This document shows positions 26,100 through 37,935 of a stretch of 64,000 bases of DNA, in pieces. Where the stretch lies: contig NC_058138.1 of the NCBI RefSeq assembly GCF_011075055.1, positions 3,968,001-4,032,000 on the forward strand. Direction: 5' to 3'. Source of the DNA: Mangifera indica. Taxonomy: Eukaryota > Streptophyta > Magnoliopsida > Sapindales > Anacardiaceae. The notes under the pieces are model-generated. The model saw nothing but the letters and a program-made list of their open reading frames with translations, was not told where the DNA came from and did no database searches. How positions within the stretch are numbered: the stretch's first letter is position 1; each line of letters opens with the position of its first letter. The position numbers were made by a program, and so were the translations under genes.

Positions 26100-27900
26100 T
26101 CTTGAACATGTTTTCATCCTGTAGTTTGAAAAAACTGCAATATCAAGCTTGAAAACAAAACCAAATTTGCTGTTGGATTTATATGTTTACTTTACAAGTT
26201 TACTGTTCAATGTTGTAAACTTAGAAAACTCTATTTATCAATTAGTGTTGTCACTTTTCTCTTTTGCAAAACAATGACCATATTGGTTCAAGGGTTTGGC
26301 TATGAGGGTCAGACTACAGTAATTTAAAATTTTTACTTAATTTGATATATTGGTTTATAGTTCTTGATCGTGAAATTCCACTGACAATAAGTACAACTTT
26401 GGGGGAAAGTTTTTTGACCTATTGCTTGAAAGTTTATGTTCATTGTTACGTAGTATTAGACTTTCTAAAGAAATTTTTGCAAAGTATCAGTATGCGACAC
26501 AAAAGTGTCGTCCATGTACTCTTTATACAATCATGTATTTATAGATAAAAGGAAAAGATATTTTGTGTAATTAAATAAGAAGATATACCAAACTTCAAAT
26601 ACATTGAATCTAGATATTTAATGAAATATATTTGTAAGGAAATTAATTGATTGTGTCATTCTCGAAAAGGTAAGAGATGAATGTTATTTCATAAAGATAG
26701 AGATAAAAATGGATATTATGTGAAAGTAAGGGATGGAAAATTGGAAGTGACGAAAGTTGAGAAGATCATAAAAATGATTAAAACTGTCAAGACCACTCTT
26801 CTTGCTACTTCAAGATAGAAGGGTTTTTATTTGCAAGCTAAATCATTTTGCATTTAACTTGTGTGTCTAATTGTTGGTTATGTAATTACTAGACATTTCT
26901 TTGATTTAACCCTCGTACATTTTTGTTAAAGAGAAGTTCGACCACACAACAATAGTTATTAATTAATAATAATCCAACAACAACAATAATAAAAAAGTAA
27001 TAATATGACACAATAATTTTTTGTAACTTTCTATTCACCAAACGTTGGATTATTTCAAATAAATACCCAAACATTTACTCACCTAATCTCAAAAACATAT
27101 TCGTAGGAAATGAAAAACTCAAACACTTACTTATAAGTTAACTTTTGTTATAATTTTTTGTTAGAAGTAAGAGTAAAATCATTATTTTACCCTTAAACCC
27201 TAAAAATTTATATCATTTTCCCTTTTAATTTAGAAAATTAATAATTCCCACCCATTATTAAATTTTAAAAAACTATATTCCCCCCCTTGGGGTAATTTCT
27301 TCCATATTTGGCGACTAGTTGTCGTTCCTACTGTCGTCCAACCTTTCCACCATTTTCTTCTCCCTTGACCGATGTTACCACCTAACCAATTTTGACAAAC
27401 GAAGATGATTCGTCTTCATCCGACTAAAGGATAGACATCAGAGAATTTTCTGATATCGATCCTTCAACAGAACGAAAATGATTCTTCTTCGTCTAACCAA
27501 AGAGACAAAGGTGACACATCATCTTTATCGAATAAAGAAGGTTCGTCTTCGTTTCACAAAATTGATTAGGTGGGAATGTCGATCGGAGGAGAAGAAGATG
27601 GTGAGAAGGTCGATCGACGGCGGGAATGATATCCAATCACTGGAGATGAAAGAAAAAACTCTAGGGGTGAAATGCAATTTTTTAAAATTTAATAGTAGGA
27701 GAAAATTGTAAGTTTTTTACATTAAGAGAGGAAAATAATGGAAATATTTAAAGTTTTAGAGTTTAATAGTAAAATATGTATATTTGAGTTTTTTATCTAA
27801 TATAAGTATATTTTTAAGATTGAATTAAAACTTGAATAAAAAATAATCATTTGCTATGTCTAAAATACAACAGTTTAGTTCTTTTCTCTTACTTTTAAAT
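26100..27900. other. LCAT3 3' region and MITE-like intergenic DNA
   Basis: The transcript end of LCAT3 is expected near the start of this stretch. From about 27070 to 27850 the ends are loosely inverted: AATCTCAAAAACATATTCG on the left resembles the reverse complement of the stretch near 27810, and AAAAACTCAAA occurs in both arms. The interior has the TAAAATCATTATTTTACCC type seen in the GGCC MITE family. No gene is recognised. The frame at 27478-27711 lies inside this element. Confidence 0.4.
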
Positions 27901-27914
27901 ACATACATACATAC

Positions 27915-27949
<35 letters not shown>

Positions 27950-27964
27950 CGCGCGCGCGCGCGC
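27901..27964. repeat. Compound microsatellite (ACAT)n(AT)n(GT)n(GC)n
   Basis: Four different simple repeats directly follow one another, ending in an alternating GCGC run, which is rare in this AT-rich DNA. Confidence 0.95.
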
Positions 27965-28073
27965 ATGCACGAGTTTTTGCAACTAATGATCCGTACGTCG
28001 ATAATAATACCCGTTAACCATGATTTCTGGAAAGGAAATGACAAGAATGAATCGGGGAATTGAAAGTAGAAAC

Positions 28074-28077
<4 letters not shown>

Positions 28078-28108
<31 letters not shown>
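28078..28108. repeat. (GA)n microsatellite
   Basis: An uninterrupted GA run of about 31 bp. The minus-strand frame crossing it is low complexity, not a gene. Confidence 0.95.
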
Positions 28109-28112
<4 letters not shown>

Positions 28113-28236
28113 AGAGCCCAAGTCAAAAAGGGTTTGAATCCCAAACAGGGTTTCGAAATAAACCCTACGTAGGGTTTCAGAAATGAGAACGAAACCCCCA
28201 AGACAGACACGAGAAAACCACCATTCCCAGGGCATA

Positions 28237-28290
28237 CATATACATATATATATACATACATATATATATACATACATACATATATATATA

Positions 28291-28325
<35 letters not shown>
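28237..28325. repeat. (TA)n/(TACA)n microsatellite
   Basis: Mixed TATA and TACA tetranucleotide repeats of about 90 bp. The methionine- and cysteine-rich minus-strand frames here are its translation. Confidence 0.95.
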
Positions 28326-28326
<1 letters not shown>

Positions 28327-28329
28327 GAC

Positions 28330-29740
28330 GCATGAAGCTTTCCATTATTTTACTTGAAGAATCAGACAATTCAGCTCAAATCCCATGCATGCACAACTCA
28401 ATCTCTCTCTCTTCAATCTTCGTTATCATATTTTATGATTTTGATCTACATATTTGTTCCACTAGAATCTATAGTATAATATATATGATTCGGATTATTC
28501 ATATTATATCTCAAAAAATTTTTAATATCAAAACTTTCTCATAATCGATGTATGAATGTTAATTGTAGTTTGTTGTTTAAGTTGGAGACAAAGTTATTGC
28601 CAGTTAAATGTATAATGACAAGCAGTATTGCTAGATAATGTTACATATACACATATTCAAACAGTAAAATCTAATCTCAATTAGAGTTGGATTTGATCTG
28701 AATTGACTTAGACTGAATCCATGAATTGACTTGAAAGAGTTGATTTCAAGTTTGAGCTCCAATTTATTCAAACAGTAAAATCTAATATAAATTAGAGTTA
28801 GATTCGATTTGAATTAACTTTAACCAAATCCATGACTCGACTTGAAAGAGTTGATCTCGAGTTTAAGCTCCAACTTGACATTTTAACTTGAGATCAATTC
28901 GTTTGTTCATCTAATAACATTATTTATTCTGTCAATGACATTATTTACCCTCAAACGATATTGTTTACTCTATTGATGATCCATTAGTGATCTTTTATAT
29001 CAATTCGAATGAATTCAAACTTAAATTTAAGCTAAATATAATGGTTTTGATTCAAGTTTGAGATAACCTCAAACTTGGTTTGACTTGGATAATCTACCCT
29101 TAATCTTGATGGACGCACATAAATAGTTGGACAAATAGAGATAATTTGATACCATGATTTAATTTTTTTAATACTAGCTTTACAAAGATATCTTTAATAA
29201 AGCAACTTTCATTCAATTTTCTTGGAAACATGTTCATCTTAATTTGTTCAAGGGAATTAAAAGGAGAGCATTGGTGACATTTCATGAATAATAGTGCAAA
29301 ATATATATTGAGCGAGATTAAGAAAGAAAAGAGATGAAGGGCCTTATATATGTTTGGCAATATTCATGTAGAGAAATGAGAGTTCTCTCTTGTCAAGAAA
29401 GCACGGGCGTTCCGCTGATTTCTCCCATGCAATCCCACTTCCCACTGCCCCTTTCACTTGCTGTCTGTTTTAATTAAATCTCTTTTTCTTGATTGATGTG
29501 TTCCAGCATATGACCTTATGATATAAAATCCTTTTTAATTCTTGTTCTCTTATGTTATGTGTAACACAAATGATATATATAATAAACATGTAGAATGTAT
29601 AGTTTCATCACTTTTTGTTTCATTTGACTAGAAACATCGAAGTGAGAAAATTCTTAATCAATGCATGCAATGGATCAACATCCACTCTTAATTTTGAGTT
29701 CTCCCCTAGTCCTAGATTGATCTTAATAAAAATAAAAAAA
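28330..29740. other. Intergenic DNA
   Basis: No gene is seen. Two tandem copies of about 97 bp at 28655-28880 share AAACAGTAAAATCTAAT, CCATGA and CGACTTGAAAGAGTTGAT-like sequence. The rest is unremarkable AT-rich DNA. Confidence 0.5.
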
Positions 29741-29744
29741 GAAA

Positions 29745-30575
29745 AAGATAATTTTTCACCCAAGTTTTAGTTTAATTTTAAAAATACACTATAACATATA
29801 AAAAACTTAAACACTCATTCATGGGCTAACTATTGTTAAAATTTTCAATTAGAGATAGGGGTAAAATAATTATTTTACCGTTAAACCCTAAAATCTAAAA
29901 AATTTATATAATTTTCTCCCTTAGTTTAGAAAACTAACAATTTCCCTCATGATTGAACTTTGAAAATTCACTTTTCTCCCCTTTCTAGGTTTTATCTTTG
30001 GTAACTTAAGGAATTTGACCGGTGAGCAAGAAGAAGCTATGATCTTCTCCGATGAAAGACGATACTTTGTCCTCCAGATCGAGAAGAAGCTACGAAGGAT
30101 AAGGCTTCGTGGTCCTTCATTGCGCCTTCTAGATATGACAACAAAGGATGATGAAGCGTCATCTGGATGATACGACGAAGGATGACGCTTCATATTCGCA
30201 TCTTCTAGATGATGAAGGATGATGTCATCATGGGTGACTATCCTTTGTCGTCCTTTATGGCTGGATTTGAAAGATGGATGCAAAGCACTAGCCATCAACT
30301 GGAGAAGGGAAACAAATTCTAGGGGTGAAATATAAACTTTTTAAACATTGAGAATGAGGTGAAGTATTAGTTATTAAAACTTGGGGGGAGAATGATATAA
30401 ATTTTAAGGTTTTAAGGTTAGGGGTAAAATGACATCTTACATTTGCCTCTAATTAAAAATTTTGATAGTAGTTAATTCATGGATAAATATTTGAATTTTT
30501 TATTTATTGTGAGTATGATTTTGAGATTGCACTAAAAATTAGGTGGGAACTAGTCCTATTCCCTAATAAAAAATA
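29745..30575. mobile_element. Old MITE related to the GGCC family
   Basis: The left part reads TTTTTCACCCAAGTTTTAG. The right end, reverse complemented, reads GGGAATAGGACTAGTTCCCA, similar to the GGCC-family terminus. Inner arms also pair (TTCATGGGCTAAC on the left, GTTAATTCATGGATAAAT on the right). Terminal GGCC is lost and no clear target duplication remains. The 125-codon minus-strand frame at 29921-30298 lies in its repetitive interior. Confidence 0.5.
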
Positions 30576-31516
30576 TAAACATTTAAGGATAGATTAGAAT
30601 TGAGTTGGCTCAACTTTAAATGGTAGCTTAACTTGTTCAAACTAGAAATAAGTGACCACAAGAGTGCTCAATTCAATTGGTTTGCAAATGATTTGCGTAG
30701 GCATATAAATCGATGTCAATTTTATCCTAGTGTTATATTATATTGGTAACACAAAACAACCTATTTTACTATAACAGTCAAAGTCAAAATGATATTGTTT
30801 TGCTCTAAGTGGATCATACTCAAGCTTAACATGTATAGGCTCCAACTTATGTCTCCAATATTGAGCCCATACAAATTGAGCTTGAACATCATCATCATAT
30901 CGAGCTCAACTTTAAGCTCATGTCTTTCAAAACTCGTTGAACTTAACTTGCTGACCCCAAAGTTAAAAAAATTGATAGAATATTATAATTTTCAAAGTAA
31001 AAGTTTGAATTCAAGTCTCTATCACGTTTTTTAAACCTTGACTTATCTAGTACAGTAGTTATGAGTTCCATCACTGTACTCTAGGTTTACCTGTTCAATA
31101 AATACAAGCGGAGTCCCCAGTTATTAAAAAAAAAACACTCTTTTATATTAAGTCGAACTCAAACAAACCCAAACTCAAGTTGTACTTGCTCGGTTTGAAT
31201 CTTTCTTTATAGGCCATATCAATTGTATCATATATACTATGTAAATATAAGAAATTAATTGCTCTTACAAAGTCTAAACTTCGAATATCGAATACCCATA
31301 TAGATATCTACATGATTAAATACCATCATTTTATACTTGGATAATTCTTGCTTTCAACTTAGGGTTTTGAGGTAGGGAATTTTTGTATTATAAAAAAAAA
31401 AAAACGTATGTAGGATATAACTCTCTGTTATCTTCGTTTGACAGGGAAATATAATAAAATCATAATAAAAAAATAAGAAGAAAAAACCTTAATCCATGCA
31501 CCTAACACATAATGAA
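30576..31516. other. Intergenic DNA
   Basis: Contains GAGCTCAA/TTGAGCC-rich debris of hAT-type elements (30600-31200). No gene is seen. Confidence 0.5.
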
Positions 31517-32041
31517 GCCCAAAAGACTTATTCTCACCTAAGGTCTGGTGAAATCCTAAACTTTTATTTGTTAATTTTTAAAAATCTAAATACTTATTTT
31601 TCTGTTAAAATTCATTGTTATGATTAAGGGTAAAAGTATTATTTAGCTAAAATTAAAAAAATAAAAATGTATCACATTTCCCTCTTAGATTTAAAAATCT
31701 AACAATTTCTTTTCATCTAAAGTATGAAAAGTGACAATTTTTTCTTAGGGTTTTTTTTTGCCACCACTTCTGACAACCATCATCATCTTCGATCGTAGAA
31801 AGTGGTGACAGAAAAAAAAATCTTGAGGAGAAAATAATTACTTTTCAAATTTTGAGTGAAAGAAAATTGTTAAATTTTTAAACTTAGAAAAAAATATAAT
31901 AAATTTTTAGTTTTTTTAATAATTTTACCTTTAATGACAATAATTAATTTTAACTGAATAGTGGGTATTTAAATTTTTAAAAATTAATAAATAAAAACTT
32001 GAGATTTGACCAAATCTTGGGTGGGAATAAGTCTTTTGGCG
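31517..32041. mobile_element. GGCC-family MITE
   Basis: The left end reads GCCCAAAAGACTTATTCTCA. The right end, reverse complemented, reads CGCCAAAAGACTTATTCCCA. Possible 9-bp flanks CATAATGAA (31508-31516) and TATAATAAA (32042-32050) match at 7 of 9 positions, so this is an older member. Confidence 0.7.
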
Positions 32042-32088
32042 TATAATAAATTGTGATATATTGAGTTAGTCAATAAAACATAAAAAAT

Positions 32089-32090
<2 letters not shown>

Positions 32091-32123
<33 letters not shown>

Positions 32124-32143
32124 ATACACACACACACACACAC
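32091..32143. repeat. (TC)n(AC)n compound microsatellite
   Basis: A CT run followed directly by a CA run. Confidence 0.95.
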
Positions 32144-32189
32144 AAACGAACACATATATATTAAAAAAACTGAGGAAGATATTCATACT

Positions 32190-32520
32190 TAGGGTTAGAT
32201 TTGAGCCGGATTGAGCTCAAACTTGACTTAGTTTATATATAACAGAGCTCGTCAAACTCGTGAAAGTCAAACTCAAACTAGACACGTTTCGAGCTCAAGT
32301 TTTTAACTATTTTTTATTAAAACGATGTCGTTTTAATACATATTGATTAAAACGACATCGTTTTAATACATATTAATCAAAACGATATCGTTTTGTATTA
32401 AAATTTTTAATTAAAAAATTTGACGAATAACTCAAGCTTTTATAAAGCTGACTCGTTTCATGTTTATTCAAATTGAGTTCAAACTTGAGTTCGAACAGAC
32501 TCGATTTGAGTCTAGGCCTA
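32190..32520. mobile_element. hAT-like hairpin MITE
   Basis: Starts TAGGGTTAGATTTGAGCC and ends GATTTGAGTCTAGGCCTA. The centre has three AAACGAYRTCGTTTT palindromes. Flanks TTCATACT (32182-32189) and TTCACACT (32521-32528) are an 8-bp duplication with one change. The TAGGG terminus with 8-bp duplication fits hAT. Confidence 0.78.
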
Positions 32521-32938
32521 TTCACACTAATAATAAGGAAAAATGTGTCTATACATTTGAACTCATGCATGCATCATCCAGCATTACTGACACTGAAACC
32601 AACATTTAACTGTGGTCGGTGCAGGCTTTTTAATATTATTTATTAATTTGATCTTCTATTCTTCATTCATTTTTCGTCTGATATATTTGTCCCTTTGTTT
32701 ATCAGAAAAATTTACACTCAGTGCAGGACCTATAATTTTTCAAGGTTATACATGCAAGCTCAAGCTTCAACTTGGAAGGTTTACATTTAGTTTTTAATAT
32801 GATTCAACCTAGTGTTGGAAGTTTTATAATTATGTTATTTATGTTTGGGAAAACATATATAATGATTACTAAGAGAGATTTTATTGAGAGTATTTGTGCT
32901 TCTCACAGAGATTTTTAGGATTTCCTTTCCTTTGTATG

Positions 32939-33394
32939 TGTTGAGGACTCAAATAAAAAGAAGAGTCCCACATCTAATAAACTTAAGTAAAATGAGTGGT
33001 ATATAAGTGTTGTGGATTGGACCTTAACATAAGCAAATTGGTTTTGTGTAACATGGGTTTCAATCTTCACACTTGTATACCCAATTTAAATTTCCGACAT
33101 GGTATCAGAGCGCGAGCCAAACGGCAGGTTTAACAGCCTAAGTGTTCCTGGATACAAGTGACAACGCACCCAGCCAAGAATCGGCTGAGCCGAAAGGCAG
33201 GCCTAACAGCCTAGGTGTTTGCATTTAAGCGGGGGTGTTGAGACTCAAGTAAAAGAAGAGTCCCACATCTAATAAACTTAAGTAAAATGAGTGGTATATA
33301 AGTGTTGTGAATTAGACCTTAACATAAGCCAATTGGTTTTGTGTAACATGGGTTTCAATCTTCACACTTGTATACCCAATTTAAATTTCTGACT
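32939..33394. mobile_element. TRIM retroelement (LTR-PBS-PPT-LTR)
   Basis: Two direct long terminal repeats of about 160 bp (32939-33099 and 33236-33394) begin TGTTGAG and run to TTCCGACA on the left and TTCTGACT on the right. They differ at few positions. TGGTATCAGAGC directly after the left repeat (33100-33111) matches a primer binding site for initiator tRNA-Met. A purine-rich AAGCGGGGG sits just before the right repeat. The internal part is only about 136 bp and cannot code, so this is a terminal-repeat retrotransposon in miniature. No clear 5-bp target duplication is seen. Confidence 0.88.
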
Positions 33395-33884
33395 TGATAT
33401 AAAAAACACATTTAAAATATAAATAAATGGGGTCATTATAATAATATATTATAATTCTGTATAAGGTGTGATTTGAATAGTATTGGATTGAGTTTAAATA
33501 GTAACGGCTTGAACTTAACTCAAATCAAAAAAATCTAATTCATACTTGAATTAACAATAAGAATGCTAGAGAAACTACCAAAAAATGTCAGAAAAAAAAG
33601 AATGCTCACTTGTTAACGAAGAAGAAGAATCATTGAAAAAAAAAAAAGAAAAGTTGCTAAGAAATTAAGATGAATATGGCAATGACTTTTTGACAACTTG
33701 TTGAATTTGTTTAATCCTCTCGACTTCTCGTGCATATGACAACACCTATACCAATGTATATTAAAAATTCTCAAACGTGGTCATTTACATGTAATATAAT
33801 ACATATTTTTATTAGTAATGTGATTAAATATTAAAAAAAAACAAACTTACACTAAAACAAATTATTTTTCATAAGTTGATTTAT
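33395..33884. other. Intergenic DNA
   Basis: No gene or clear repeat is seen apart from short poly-A runs near 33636 and 33833. Confidence 0.5.
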
Positions 33885-33887
33885 TAA

Positions 33888-34318
33888 GGGGGTGTTTGGT
33901 TTGGGTAATGTTTGATTACTAAAATAGAAAGATTACCTTAAAGATAGATTACTTAGAAGATTACTGGGTATAAATGATTACTATGTTTGATAAAATTTGA
34001 TAGGTATAAATAATTATTGTGTTTGATTAAAGGTAATAAAAGATTACTTGTAAATTATTTTACTTAAATGTTCTTGAATATAATTATTTTTAAATAATTT
34101 TTATATTATTTGTCATATTAATTAAAAATAAATTTATTTTTATCTCAAAAAATTAATAAATAATAATATAATTATAATAATTTACTAGTAATCTTTTACC
34201 TGCCACGTCAGCATTGGTAATAGAAGATTACTGTAATCTTTTATTACTGACAAATCAAACAAGAGAATAAAATATAGATTACCAAGATAATCTTAAAATC
34301 CCTTAACCAAATGCACCC
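33888..34318. mobile_element. Tourist-like MITE, copy 2
   Basis: Termini GGGGGTGTTTGGTTTGGGTA on the left and CCTTAACCAAATGCACCC on the right, in the same orientation as copy 1 (13046-13527). It is about 50 bp shorter than copy 1, with the missing part on the right half near 34190. TAA flanks both ends (33885-33887 and 34319-34321). Confidence 0.88.
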
Positions 34319-34321
34319 TAA

Positions 34322-34803
34322 GGGTGCGTTTGGTTGACGGTTTTTAAGTTTACCTTGGTAATCTATCTTTTATTCCCTTGTTTGGTTTATCAGTAATAAA
34401 AGATTACAGTAATCTTCTATTACCAATGCTGACATGGCATGTAATATAGGTGGTAATCTGATTACCACCTTCATCTTAGGTATTTAAAGATTACTGGGGT
34501 AATCTTGAGTTTATTATAGAAAAATTATTATTTATTAATTTTTTGAGATAAAAATAAATTTATTTTTAATTAATATGACAAATAATATAAAAAATATTTA
34601 AAAATAATTATATTTAAAGGCATTTAAGCAAAATAATTTACTAGTAATTTTTTATTACCTTTAACCAAACACAATAATTATTTATACCTATCAAATTTTA
34701 TCAAACATAGTAATCATTTATACCTAGTAATCTTCTAAATAATCTATCTTCAAGGTAATCTTTCTATTTTAGTAATCAAACATTACTCAAACCAAACGCC
34801 CCC
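34322..34803. mobile_element. Tourist-like MITE, copy 3 (inverted)
   Basis: 482 bp in inverse orientation to copy 2 and sharing its TAA. Starts GGGTGCGTTTGGTTGACGG and ends CTCAAACCAAACGCCCCC, followed by TAA (34804-34806). Copies 2 and 3 together form a 0.9-kb imperfect palindrome. Confidence 0.88.
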
Positions 34804-34806
34804 TAA

Positions 34807-36725
34807 GAGTAATCTTTGTTTATAGTGTTATTTAAATAAATTAAGTTTTTTTTTCTAAATTCATTTTTGCTTATAATTAACAAGATTTGTAAATTATTGG
34901 ACTAAATTGATGCAAACATTACTTCAATTTTAAATCAGTCTAATTTAATAATTAAAATAAAATAAAATTTTTCGATTGATAAAATCTACCATCGATTTCC
35001 AATTAGACGAGTCAATTCATTATAAATTTTAAATAACAGGAGAATAGTCGAGAAAACAAGAAATAAAAATTTTATTTTTTATCCATAGTTAATATTAATT
35101 AGGCCAAAGGATTCATCCTCACCCAAAGTTTATTGCTTTTTTAAATTTTCACCTATTAATTTTAAAACTTTTAGATATTTACCTATTTGTTAATTTTTAT
35201 TATTATTATCAAAGATAAAATTGTTATTTTAAAATTTTTATTAAAAAATGAATAATTTATCTTTATTTTTTATCTTAATTTAAAAAACTAATAATTCTTT
35301 TCTTGATTCAATTTTAAAAAGTTAATTTAATTTTAAAAAATTATATTTTCACCTTTGTTATTTAGAGGTTTTACATTTAAAGATAACAATTGTCCTTGTC
35401 AAATTTTAAAACAATCCCTTATACCCTCAAAATTTTGTTTTCTCAATCCGATGATTATTTTTTTAATCAATTCTCTCTGATGTGTTGTCAATCCCACCAT
35501 CGGAAAGTCATCTTTCTCTCAAGTGATTTTTTTATATAAAAACCGCCGAAATCTTATAAAAATTATTAAATATTATACGAATTTATATGAATAGTACAGA
35601 TTCGTGCGATAGAACTATGCATTGGCAGATGCATCGGCCAACGTATCATAGATGTGAACCAAGTCCCATTCGCACAGATCTGCCAGCCGACTTAACTAGA
35701 TTTATATTTAAAAATGATTTTTTTATAGTATTTATTCTGGGTGAATAGTTTATCAAGCATGTAAAATGTGAAAAGTAATAATAATTAATATTAATTAAGA
35801 TTGGCTTTGTTGGCCACTTCCCATAATTTACGTGATTTCGTCGAACCCTAAGAAGGTTTTATCAACACTGAACCGACTAATTGCAACATGGCGGCTGTTG
35901 AACGGCGGTTCTTTCTTGATCATCTTGATAGACTCTCCACCCTGAAATGCATCTCACCGCCATTTGCTCACGCTTGTTCTCCGGTTTCATGTCTTTCTGT
36001 CACCCACTCTCTCTAACACCTAAACTACTCTAGCAAATCCCTAAACCCTTGAATCCTGTCAAAGATCATGAGATTATGTTTAATTCCATGTTTAGAGACA
36101 AAATTGAGCGGTTATGATAATATAAATTAATTTATAATGCCTAACTAGGGCCAGCTTGTAATTCCAATGAAAATACATAACAATGAAATTGTCATTTTGA
36201 CTATTAATTTGTTATTATGGTTAAATTCGATTTGGATTCAATTTAAATAAAGTTCAATCCAAAATCGATGTGTAAAGGTTTTGGAACACCCTTTATATGA
36301 TAAATTTTCGTAAAACTCCCCTATTTTTCTTTTCTTTCATTTACACCCCCTTTGATCTTGATTTACTCACTAGTCAACTCCTACAACCCCCTTTCTCTAA
36401 CAATCCACCCACACTCCCCAACTCCTTAATCGATCTTCTTCTTGTACCACCGTCTTCTTCATATCTGTGTCAACCTCTCTCTCCGATCGTGATGTGAGAT
36501 TGTGTTCGAATAAATTGTGGTAGTTGTTTGGGTTTAGATGATGAGTCATGGTAGTGGAAAGTTGACAATGCCAACCACAATTAAAATTTCAATGATTTAT
36601 TGGGACTAGATGGTAAGTTTTTAAATCTTTAAAAGGGATCACACTGTCATGTTTTTAACGTTTAAGTTAGATTTGTGAATAGTTATTTTTAATTTTTTTT
36701 AATATTTGGATAATAAAATAACTAA
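34807..36725. other. Intergenic DNA with a MITE end
   Basis: At 35102 a GGCC-family left terminus (GGCCAAAGGATTCATCC) is preceded by TATTAATTA. The right end was not found, although a second TATTAATTA lies near 35789. A short frame at 35888 is listed separately. 36280-36500 has a pyrimidine-rich plus-strand frame without recognised features. Confidence 0.45.
35888..36016 (+). CDS. Short orphan ORF, possibly a gene-fragment first exon
   Basis: An ATG in good context (CAACATGGC) opens 42 codons (MAAVERRFFLDHLDRLSTLK at the start), with base composition less AT-rich than the flanks. I do not recognise it. It could be the first exon of a gene lost downstream, a captured fragment or chance. No following exon with a fitting frame was found. 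Confidence 0.2.
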   Translation: MAAVERRFFLDHLDRLSTLKCISPPFAHACSPVSCLSVTHSL

Positions 36726-37009
36726 TTTATCCTGGGGAAATTAATTAAAATAGGCAGCAGATTTGTCACGTAAACTTTTTTCGACAACAATTCTTACTTT
36801 TTACTGTTTTAAGCAAATTATACTTTTCATTTCAAAAATACCCCTCATTTAATTTCTCAGCGTTTACCATAGCTTTTCACCGATTAATTGCTTACATTTC
36901 AGACGATACGCATTAAGATTAAGTTTTCTGTAATGAATAAAATCTATAGATGAAAAACAAATTAATTTTTTATAAAATAATTGATTCTTATATACTTTTA
37001 TAAGAAAAT

Positions 37010-37570
37010 ACAAACGGGTACAAGAAGGGCTGAATGAAAATATAAACGAGTGCGTGAAAATACAAATGGGTGTGTGAAAATGTAAAGAGGTGCGTGAAAA
37101 TATAAACGGGTGTGTGAAAATACAAACGAGTGCGTAAAATATAAAAAGGGTGCGGGAATTATAAAAGGGGTGTGAGAATTATAAAATGGGTGCGTGAAAA
37201 TAATGAACACAAAATGGGTGCGTAAAAATACAAACGGGTGTGTGAAAATGTGAAGAGGTGTGTGAAAATACAAACGAGTACGTGAAAATGTGAAGGGGTG
37301 CGTAAAAATACAAATGGGTGCGTGAAAATGTAAAAGGATGCGTGAAAATACAAATGGATGCAGGAATTATAAAAGGGGTGTGTCAAAATAATGAACACAA
37401 AACGGGTGCGTAAAAATGTGAAGGGGTGTGTGAAAATACAAACGGGTGCGTGAAAATATGAAGGGGTATGTGAAAATACAAACAAGTGCGTGAAAATGTG
37501 AAGGGGTGCGTGAAAATACAAAACGAGTGCATAAAATATAAAAAGGGTGCGGGAAATATAAAAGGGGTGC
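37010..37570. repeat. Minisatellite of foldback B, left arm
   Basis: Head-to-tail units of about 21 bp, GGTGCGTGAAAATACAAACG with variants (AATGTGAAGG, AATTATAAAAGG, AATAATGAACACAAAACG). The longer variants recur in the same order, so there is a higher-order repeat of about 200 bp. Confidence 0.93.
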
Positions 37571-37584
37571 CACCTTTTTTATAA

Positions 37585-37935
37585 TTTCCCCGCACCCCTT
37601 TTGTTTCTCCCACACCCCTTTTATAATTCCCACACCTCTTTTATATTTTACGCACCCGTTTGTATTTTCACTTACCCCTTCACATTTTTACGCACTCGTT
37701 TGTATTTTTGCCCACCCGTTTTGTGTTCATTATTTTCACGCACTCCTTGTATAATTCCTGCACCCTTTTTATATTTTAAGCACTCGTTTGTATTTTCACG
37801 CACCTGTTTATATTTTCACGCACCCCTTTCTAGATTTCCGCACCCATTTCCTTCCCGCACCCCTTTCCAAATTTTCGTACCCATTCCAACACTCGCACCC
37901 CTTTCCAAATTCCCGCACCCATTCCAGCACCCGCA
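37585..37935. repeat. Minisatellite of foldback B, right arm
   Basis: Inverse units (CGCACCCGTTTGTATTTTCA type). It is shorter than the left arm, so unit copies have been lost here or gained on the left. Confidence 0.93.

Noticed and set aside
27983..28369. 128-codon minus-strand frame rich in Tyr, Met, Ser and Leu
   Set aside because: It crosses the (TACA)n and (GA)n microsatellites and has no domain.
33100..33111. Possible tRNA gene end
   Set aside because: The word is a retroelement primer binding site next to an LTR; no cloverleaf surrounds it.
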